Shown in pieces: positions 57,637 through 64,000 of a stretch of DNA of 64,000 nt. Within the stretch, counting starts at the first letter, position 1. Every line of letters starts with the position of its first letter. The translations under genes were made by a program, and so were the position numbers. Origin of the DNA: an uncultured Pseudomonas sp. Lineage in GTDB: Bacteria; Pseudomonadota; Gammaproteobacteria; Pseudomonadales; Pseudomonadaceae. Location of the stretch: the NCBI RefSeq assembly GCF_913777995.1, contig NZ_CAJYVE010000020.1, positions 62,001 through 126,000 of the forward strand, in the 5' to 3' direction. The notes beneath the pieces are model-generated. The model did not search any database, was not told the DNA's origin, and saw only the letters and a list, made by a program, of their open reading frames with translations.

Positions 57637-58755
57637 TCACACCAGAATCAGGTTGTCGCGATGCACCAGCTCGGGCTCGGCCATGTAGCCCAGCACACGC
57701 ACGATGGCTTCGGAGGACTGACCAATGATCTTCTGCGCCTCGATCGCGCTGTAGTTGCTCAAGCCCCGCGCGACCTCACGACCATCCGGCCCCACACAGA
57801 CCACCATCTCGCCGCGGCGGAAGCTGCCCTGGATCATTTTCACGCCCACTGGCAGCAGGCTCTTGTGATCTGCCACCAAGGCATTCACCGCCCCCGCATC
57901 CAGTACCAGCGTGCCACGCGTCTGCAGGTGCCCCGCCAGCCACTGCTTGCGCGCGGCGAGCATTTCGCGCTCGGGCGACAGCAGTGTACCCAGCTGCTCG
58001 CCCGCCTTGAGGCGCGACAGAACCTGCTCGATACGACCACCGACGATCACCGTGTGCGCACCGGAACGCGCCGCCAGGCGCGCAGCACGCAGCTTGGTCT
58101 GCATGCCGCCACGCCCCAGCGCACCCCCGGTGCCACCCGCCACGGCGTCCAGCGCCGGATCATCGGCGCGCGCCTCGAAGATCAGTTGCGCATCAGGATT
58201 ATTACGCGGATCGGCATCGAACATGCCATCGCGGTCGGTAAGGATGACCAACAGGTCCGCCTCAACGAGGTTGGCCACCAGCGCCGCGAGCGTGTCGTTG
58301 TCACCAAAACGAATTTCATCGGTGACCACGGTGTCGTTCTCGTTGATCACCGGCACCACGCCCAACTCCACCAAGGTACGCAAGGTGCTGCGGGCATTCA
58401 GGTAACGCTTGCGGTCGGACAAGTCGTCATGAGTCAGCAGAATCTGCGCCGTGTGCCGGTCGTGCTCGGCAAAGCTCGACTCCCAGGCCTGCACCAGGCC
58501 CATCTGGCCAATGGCAGCCGCCGCCTGCAGCTCGTGCATCGCGCTCGGTCGGGTCACCCAGCCCAGACGGCTCATGCCGGCCGCCACCGCCCCGGAGGAC
58601 ACCAGCACCAGCTCGACGCCTGCTTCATGCAACGCCACCATCTGCTCGACCCACACACTCATCGCCGAGCGGTCCAGGCCCTTGCCATCAGCGGTCAGCA
58701 AGGCACTACCGATTTTCACGACCCAGCGCCGGGCACCCGTCACTTTGCTGCGCAT
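57637..58755 (-). CDS. proB: Glutamate 5-kinase
   Basis: 372 aa. Amino acid kinase domain ([55 protein letters not shown]) followed by a C-terminal PUA domain (from about 275, [23 protein letters not shown]). It performs the first step of proline synthesis. Of two adjacent ATGs, the second (58755) is better spaced from GGAA. It follows obgE after a terminator. Confidence 0.95.
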   Translation of the reverse strand: MRSKVTGARRWVVKIGSALLTADGKGLDRSAMSVWVEQMVALHEAGVELVLVSSGAVAAGMSRLGWVTRPSAMHELQAAAAIGQMGLVQAWESSFAEHDRHTAQILLTHDDLSDRKRYLNARSTLRTLVELGVVPVINENDTVVTDEIRFGDNDTLAALVANLVEADLLVILTDRDGMFDADPRNNPDAQLIFEARADDPALDAVAGGTGGALGRGGMQTKLRAARLAARSGAHTVIVGGRIEQVLSRLKAGEQLGTLLSPEREMLAARKQWLAGHLQTRGTLVLDAGAVNALVADHKSLLPVGVKMIQGSFRRGEMVVCVGPDGREVARGLSNYSAIEAQKIIGQSSEAIVRVLGYMAEPELVHRDNLILV

Positions 58756-58813
58756 CATCTTTCCAACCTTAGCCAGAGAGCTTTTTTCAATTCGAATTCA
58801 GGACACAAAACGC

Positions 58814-58838
58814 AAAAACGCCGCTCGAAAGCGGCGTT
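58814..58838 (-). terminator. Rho-independent terminator of obgE
   Basis: CGCCGCT/AGCGGCG stem with a short loop, followed on the minus strand by TTTTTGCGTTTTG. It lies 17 bases after the obgE stop and separates it from proB. Confidence 0.85.
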
Positions 58839-58854
58839 AGTTTACTGCAAGCCA

Positions 58855-60120
<1,266 letters not shown>

Positions 60121-60236
60121 TCATAAGCCCCTTGCAAAAATGAGCGTTGCGATACCGATCAACAACCGAAGGCACAGGCCCGCATCACAATCGCTCGCAC
60201 AAACAGCTTTGCAAGAGACTCACCACCACCGAAACG

Positions 60237-60266
60237 AAAAAGCCCCGTCGCAGGACAGGGCTTTTC
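60237..60266 (-). terminator. Rho-independent terminator of rplU-rpmA
   Basis: AAAAGCCCTGTC/GACGGGGCTTTTT arms on the minus strand with a short loop and a U-tract, 15 bases after rpmA. The remaining gap to obgE (60079-60236) must hold the obgE promoter; none was assigned. Confidence 0.8.
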
Positions 60267-60280
60267 ATGCAACTGCGTGA

Positions 60281-60556
60281 TTACGCTGCCGAGGCTTCAG
60301 CCTTCGGAACGATGCTCACGTAACGACGACCGAAGGCGCCTTTGACTTCGAACTTCACGACGCCTTCCACTTTCGCGAACAGGGTGTGGTCCTTGCCAAT
60401 GCCAACGCCGTAGCCAGGGTGGAACTCGGTGCCACGCTGACGAACGATGATGTTGCCTGGAACGATGGCCTGGCCGCCGTAGATTTTCACGCCAAGGCGT
60501 TTACTTTCTGAGTCGCGACCGTTGCGGGTACTACCGCCGGCTTTTTTGTGTGCCAT
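60281..60556 (-). CDS. rpmA: 50S ribosomal protein L27
   Basis: 91 aa. [29 protein letters not shown].. is the invariant L27 start; the N-terminal tail reaches the peptidyl transferase centre. It is 32 bases after rplU. Confidence 0.97.
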   Translation of the reverse strand: MAHKKAGGSTRNGRDSESKRLGVKIYGGQAIVPGNIIVRQRGTEFHPGYGVGIGKDHTLFAKVEGVVKFEVKGAFGRRYVSIVPKAEASAA

Positions 60557-60588
60557 GAGTCAATTCTCCAAATGAGGATTAGGCTGGA

Positions 60589-60903
60589 TTACGCCTGAAT
60601 ACCGGTGATTTTGATCTCGGTGTACCACTGACGGTGGCCCTGGCGCTTCATGTGGTGCTTACGACGACGGAACTTGATGATGCGAACCTTGTCGTGACGA
60701 CCTTGCGAAACCACTTCGGCTACGACGGTAGCGCCAGCAACGACTGGAGCACCGATGGTGACGTCGTCACCGTTGCCGACCAGCAGAACGCGGTCAAAGG
60801 TAACGGATTCGCCAGTGGCGACTTCCAGTTTTTCGACTTTCAGGTATTCACCTGGGGCGACTTTGTATTGCTTGCCGCCGGTAACGATTACTGCGTAAGA
60901 CAT
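60589..60903 (-). CDS. rplU: 50S ribosomal protein L21
   Basis: 104 aa, starting [26 protein letters not shown] and ending in the basic [23 protein letters not shown] region. ATG 60903 is chosen; the longer frame upstream crosses the promoter. First gene of the rplU-rpmA operon. Confidence 0.97.
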   Translation of the reverse strand: MSYAVIVTGGKQYKVAPGEYLKVEKLEVATGESVTFDRVLLVGNGDDVTIGAPVVAGATVVAEVVSQGRHDKVRIIKFRRRKHHMKRQGHRQWYTEIKITGIQA

Positions 60904-61033
60904 GTTGTATCTCCGAAATTCCTGCTCACCCAGCTCTTTATAGGAATAGTGGCGGCTGGCATGGCTGCATCGGGCAGGAGACCCGATTGCAATTGCGTAA
61001 GGCAGGTGATGCCCAAGAAAGTAAGGGTGCGCG

Positions 61034-61062
61034 ATTGTACGCAAGGCCGGGAAGCCTTGCAA
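61034..61062 (-). promoter_or_regulatory. Sigma-70 promoter of rplU-rpmA
   Basis: Minus strand TTGCAA (61062-61057), 17-base spacer, TACAAT (61039-61034), then CGCGC, a GC-rich discriminator as in ribosomal promoters. The leader to rplU is about 125 bases. Confidence 0.85.
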
Positions 61063-61080
61063 GTGCCGGGCGGACACGCC

Positions 61081-61109
61081 TTGACACACCCTGACCCGCG
61101 ACCTAGCAT
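61081..61109 (+). promoter_or_regulatory. Sigma-70 promoter of ispB
   Basis: TTGACA (61081-61086), 17-base spacer, TAGCAT (61104-61109). It is back-to-back with the rplU promoter, only 18 bases between the two -35 boxes. Leader about 25 bases with TGGAGC as ribosome site. Confidence 0.85.
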
Positions 61110-61141
61110 GCGGCGCAACCTATCTGGAGCACCTGTCGCTG

Positions 61142-62110
61142 ATGCAACCCCAAGCCTTCTACCGCGCGGTGGCGGACGACTTTAGTGCCGTTGACCTGAT
61201 CATCAAGAAGCAACTGACGTCGCGCGTACCGCTGGTCTCGAAGATCGGCGACTATATCACCTCGGCGGGCGGCAAGCGTCTGCGCCCCCTGCTCGTCCTG
61301 CTCAGCGGCAAGGCTCTCGGTCACCAGGGCGACGATCTGCGCCTGCTGGCGGCCACCATCGAATTCCTGCACACCGCGACCCTGCTCCACGACGACGTGG
61401 TCGACATGTCGGGCATGCGCCGCGGCCGCTCCACCGCCAACGCCCTGTGGGGCAATGCGCCCAGCGTGCTGGTCGGCGACTTCCTCTATTCACGCTCGTT
61501 CGAGATGATGGTAGAGCTGGGCTCCATGTCGGTCATGCAGATCCTTTCCAAGGCCACGCGGGTCATCGCCGAAGGCGAAGTCCTGCAGCTGTCCAAGGTG
61601 CGTGACGCCAGCACCACCGAAGAGACCTACATGGAAGTGATCCGCGGCAAGACCGCCATGCTCTTCGAGGCCTCGACCCATAGCGCCGCCGCCCTGTGCG
61701 GTGCCAGCGCCGAGCAGAGCGAAGCCCTGCGCACCTTCGGCGACCACCTGGGCGTGGCCTTCCAGCTGGTGGACGACCTGCTCGACTACCATGGCGACGC
61801 CGAGACCCTGGGCAAGAACGTCGGCGATGACCTGGCCGAGGGCAAGCCCACCCTGCCGCTGATCTACACCATGCGTGAGGGCACCGCAGAGCAGGCAGCC
61901 CTGGTTCGCCAGGCGATCCAGAAAGGCGGCCTGGAAGACCTCGAAAGCATCCGCCAGGCCGTGGAAAGTGCCGGCGCGCTGGACTACACCGCACGCCTGG
62001 CACGCGAGTTCGCCGCCAAGGCGATCGCCAGCCTGGAAGTGTTGCCGGCCAGCGAATACCGTGACGCCCTGGTGGAGCTGAGCGAGTTCGCCGTCGCCCG
62101 CACCCACTGA
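61142..62110 (+). CDS. ispB: Octaprenyl/polyprenyl diphosphate synthase
   Basis: 322 aa trans-prenyltransferase that makes the ubiquinone side chain. First Asp-rich motif LLHDDVVDMSGMRRG, second LVDDLLDYHGD; GGKRLRPLLVLL near the N-terminus. It elongates IPP produced via IspH. Pseudomonas makes UQ-9, so the chain may be nine units (solanesyl). Confidence 0.94.
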   Translation: MQPQAFYRAVADDFSAVDLIIKKQLTSRVPLVSKIGDYITSAGGKRLRPLLVLLSGKALGHQGDDLRLLAATIEFLHTATLLHDDVVDMSGMRRGRSTANALWGNAPSVLVGDFLYSRSFEMMVELGSMSVMQILSKATRVIAEGEVLQLSKVRDASTTEETYMEVIRGKTAMLFEASTHSAAALCGASAEQSEALRTFGDHLGVAFQLVDDLLDYHGDAETLGKNVGDDLAEGKPTLPLIYTMREGTAEQAALVRQAIQKGGLEDLESIRQAVESAGALDYTARLAREFAAKAIASLEVLPASEYRDALVELSEFAVARTH

Positions 62111-62126
62111 TCCACGGCAGCCGCCC

Positions 62127-62152
62127 AAGCCCGTCCCAGGACGGGCTTTTTT
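62127..62152 (+). terminator. Rho-independent terminator of ispB
   Basis: AGCCCGTC (62128-62135) pairs with GACGGGCT (62140-62147) followed by six T, 17 bases after ispB. Confidence 0.9.
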
Positions 62153-62182
62153 GTGCGCGCGATTCGACCATCGAGCAGAAAA

Positions 62183-62235
62183 TGCGAATTAATCTCAATA
62201 GCGGCTTGCTATTATCTCGATAGGAATTATTCTCA
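62183..62235. promoter_or_regulatory. Two Fur-box-like sites upstream of the 82-aa gene
   Basis: Site 1, TGCGAATTAATCTCA (62183-62197), and site 2, TAGGAATTATTCTCA (62221-62235), each match 10 of 14 informative positions of the 7-1-7 Fur consensus TGATAAT-N-ATTATCA. The intervening region is AT-rich (TTGCTATTATCTCG) and may hold the promoter. Confidence 0.55.
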
Positions 62236-62259
62236 TCTCACTGACACAGGAGATGGAAC

Positions 62260-62508
62260 ATGACTTATCTGATCGATGCCTGGCTGGACCGTCCTCACCC
62301 CTACCTGCGGATTCTGCATCGCGAAACCGGCGAAGTGTGTGCGGTGCTTGGGCAGGACGCCCTGGAGGAACTGCGCGAACAGGGCGACCTGGACGTCAGC
62401 AGCCTCAACTCGAGCGAGCCCGGGGTATTGAAGGAACTGGTGCGCAATCTGTTTCTGTTCTGCTACGCGCGGGCCTTGCGCCCGACAGCAGAACTGGCAA
62501 CGGCATGA
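62260..62508 (+). CDS. Small conserved Pseudomonas protein (PA4570-like), likely iron-regulated
   Basis: 82 aa, MTYLIDAWLDRPHPYLRILHRETGEVCAVLGQDALEELREQGDLDV.., soluble, acidic, two cysteines, no known domain. It lies between ispB and an fklB-type gene, the position of the hypothetical gene PA4570 in P. aeruginosa, which I recall as induced by iron limitation. AGGAG is 7 bases upstream. The Fur-like sites support iron repression. Function unknown. Confidence 0.75.
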   Translation: MTYLIDAWLDRPHPYLRILHRETGEVCAVLGQDALEELREQGDLDVSSLNSSEPGVLKELVRNLFLFCYARALRPTAELATA

Positions 62509-62569
62509 GGGAAGAAGCAGTCACCGCCGGGCGAGCCACCAGGACTCGTCCGGCAGGACAGCGGCAGGC

Positions 62570-63187
62570 TTACAGAACGGCCAGCAGCTCGACGTCGAAC
62601 ACCAGTACGCTGTGCGGCGGGATGCTGCCCACGCCCTGGGCGCCATAGGCCAGTTCGCTCGGCACATACAGGCGCCATTTGCTGCCGGTATTCATCAGTT
62701 GCAGGGCTTCGGTCCAGCCAGCGATCACGCCGCCGACCGGAAATTCGGCAGGCTCGCCACGATCATAGGAGCTGTCGAACACCGTGCCGTCGATCAGGCT
62801 GCCGTGGTAGTGCGTGCGCACCTGGTCTTCACGGGTCGGCTTGGCACCGTCACCGGCGGTCAGCACTTCGAACTGCAGGCCCGATGCCAGGGTGGTCACG
62901 CCTTCGCGCTTGGCGTTGTCGGCCAGGAAAGCCACACCAGCGGCAGCAGCCTTCTCGGCCTTGGCGGCAGCTTCGGCCTGCATCACCTGGCGGATGGCCT
63001 TGAAGGCCGCCGACAGCTCTTCCTGGCCGACACGGCTAGGCTGGCCGTTGAACGCGTCGGTCAGACCCGCGACGATCGCCTGCAGGTCAACACCGGGCGG
63101 CGGGTTGTCGCGCAGTTGGTCACCCAACTGGCGGCCGATGCCGTAGCTGACGCGGGTTTCGTCGGTGGACAGATTGACTTCGGACAT
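62570..63187 (-). CDS. fklB: FKBP-type peptidyl-prolyl isomerase FklB
   Basis: 205 aa. An N-terminal dimerisation/helical domain (YGIGRQLGDQLRDNPPPGVDLQAIVAGLTDAFNG) leads into the FKBP domain: LQFEVLTAGDGAKPTREDQVRTHYHGSLIDGTVFDSSYDRGEPAEFPVGGVIAGWTEAL. No obvious signal peptide at the chosen start. ATG 63187 gives the MSEVN start. It is a second PPIase besides FkpB in this window. Confidence 0.92.
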   Translation of the reverse strand: MSEVNLSTDETRVSYGIGRQLGDQLRDNPPPGVDLQAIVAGLTDAFNGQPSRVGQEELSAAFKAIRQVMQAEAAAKAEKAAAAGVAFLADNAKREGVTTLASGLQFEVLTAGDGAKPTREDQVRTHYHGSLIDGTVFDSSYDRGEPAEFPVGGVIAGWTEALQLMNTGSKWRLYVPSELAYGAQGVGSIPPHSVLVFDVELLAVL

Positions 63188-63332
63188 TAACACTGCTCCG
63201 CTGCATGGAGCGCCCGCCCGGCGCACAGGCCGCAACGAACACCCCGAGGTAAAAGGTCAGGCAGCCTAGCACACTTGCGCTACACGCCCCTATCGCAAAG
63301 CAGCCACGGCACCCACCTGCCCTGCCCAGCAC

Positions 63333-63821
63333 TCAGTGCTTGGTCAGCTTGTCCAGGTAACCCATGACGAACGCCGAGATGACGAAGGTCATGTGGATGA
63401 TCACGTACCACTTCAGGTAGTCGGGCTGGATGTTGCTGGCATCCATGAACACCCGCAGCAGGTGGATGGAGGAAATCGCCACGATGGACGCCGCCACTTT
63501 CATTTTCAGCGACGAAGAGTCCATGGTGCCCAGCCAGTTGAGCTTTTCCTTGTCCTCGTCGATGTCCAGCTGCGAAACGAAGTTCTCGTAGCCGGAGATC
63601 ATCACCATCACCAACAGGCCACCCACCAGCGCCATGTCGATCAGTGACAGCAGCACCAGGATCAGGTCGGCCTCGGCCAGACTGAACACGTTGGGCAGCA
63701 CATGGAAGATTTCCTGGAAGAATTTCAGGCCCAGCGCCAGCAGGCCGAGCGACAGACCGAAGTAGATGGGCGCCAGCAGCCAGCGCGACGCATACATGGC
63801 ATTTTCTAAAAAGCGTTCCAT
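63333..63821 (-). CDS. YqhA / TIGR00645 family membrane protein
   Basis: 162 aa with about four transmembrane helices. Starts [30 protein letters not shown] and contains [51 protein letters not shown], the family signature. Function unknown. A 145-base gap to fklB downstream has no clear gene. Confidence 0.9.
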   Translation of the reverse strand: MERFLENAMYASRWLLAPIYFGLSLGLLALGLKFFQEIFHVLPNVFSLAEADLILVLLSLIDMALVGGLLVMVMISGYENFVSQLDIDEDKEKLNWLGTMDSSSLKMKVAASIVAISSIHLLRVFMDASNIQPDYLKWYVIIHMTFVISAFVMGYLDKLTKH

Positions 63822-63969
63822 TGAAACTCACAGGGGTAATGATGGAGCGCGCGAGTATATCAGCGAGATGTTACCCCCCTGAAGACGCGACAGAATGTCG
63901 CCGAGATCAACCCTGGTGCTGGCAGGGCCCGGATGAGGATCAATACTGTTCGGTTAGTGTCATGTGGCT

Positions 63970-64000
63970 CGGTGGGAGCGGCTTCAGCCGCGAAAGCGCC
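63970..64000. repeat. REP element, cut by the window edge
   Basis: GTGGGAGCGGCTTCAGCCGC continues as GAAAGCGCC to the end. It matches the REP core seen at 19717 and 19786 and is downstream of no plus-strand gene in this window, so it belongs to the next intergenic region. Confidence 0.8.

Overview
The window is a chromosomal segment of a GC-rich gammaproteobacterium, almost certainly a Pseudomonas of the putida group. The evidence is the gene content and order (pilA | pilBCD-coaE-yacG; ndh, tRNA cluster, clpB, pgeF-rluD | bamD; pilSR; minor pilin operon; ispH-fkpB-lspA-ileS-ribF-murJ; rpsT; proB-obgE-rpmA-rplU | ispB) and the Pseudomonas-type REP palindromes with a GGAGCGGCTTCAGCCGCGAA-like core. 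Nearly everything is core genome. No insertion sequence, prophage, integrase, CRISPR array or plasmid origin was seen.

Layout. (1) 1-2.6 kb: the tail of a probable SIMPL-domain protein, then a 741-aa HET-C-type protein carrying an N-terminal HEFGH zincin-like motif. This is the most unusual gene here. (2) 2.7-13.6 kb: a dipeptide ABC transporter locus with four consecutive DppA-type binding proteins followed by dppBCDF. (3) 13.8-22 kb: acetyl-CoA synthetase, an MpaB-like oxygenase, a thiolase, an AraC regulator with a LysE exporter that share a near-identical 21-bp upstream element, a GabP-type permease and a small cupin. (4) 22.2-27.4 kb: type IV pilus core genes, pilA divergent from pilBCD, then coaE and yacG. 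(5) 27.5-31.8 kb: small accessory metabolic genes, NDH-2 and an SDR. (6) 31.8-35.1 kb: a four-gene tRNA operon (Asn-Pro-Lys-Pro) and heat-shock clpB. (7) 35.2-38.5 kb: pgeF-rluD divergent from bamD. (8) 38.5-49 kb: pilSR, thiO, the pilE-pilY1-pilX-pilW-pilV-fimU minor-pilin operon and a divergent fimT. (9) 49-64 kb: housekeeping genes for isoprenoids (ispH, ispB), lipoprotein maturation (lspA), translation (ileS, rpsT, rplU, rpmA), FAD synthesis (ribF), peptidoglycan lipid II flipping (murJ), proline synthesis (proB), the ribosome-associated GTPase obgE, two FKBP-type isomerases and a putatively Fur-controlled small protein.

How the parts fit. The type IV pilus system is spread over three loci here: major pilin, motor, platform and peptidase; the two-component regulator PilSR; and the minor pilins with the PilY1 adhesin. 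The pilA upstream region has a GG-N10-GC sigma-54 element, which fits control by PilR. The dpp locus looks like a single uptake system whose specificity is widened by several binding proteins; no porin gene lies among them.

Start codons were chosen from ribosome-binding sites and family lengths, so several differ from the longest open frame. Functional names rest on recognising sequence families by eye. No database search was possible.
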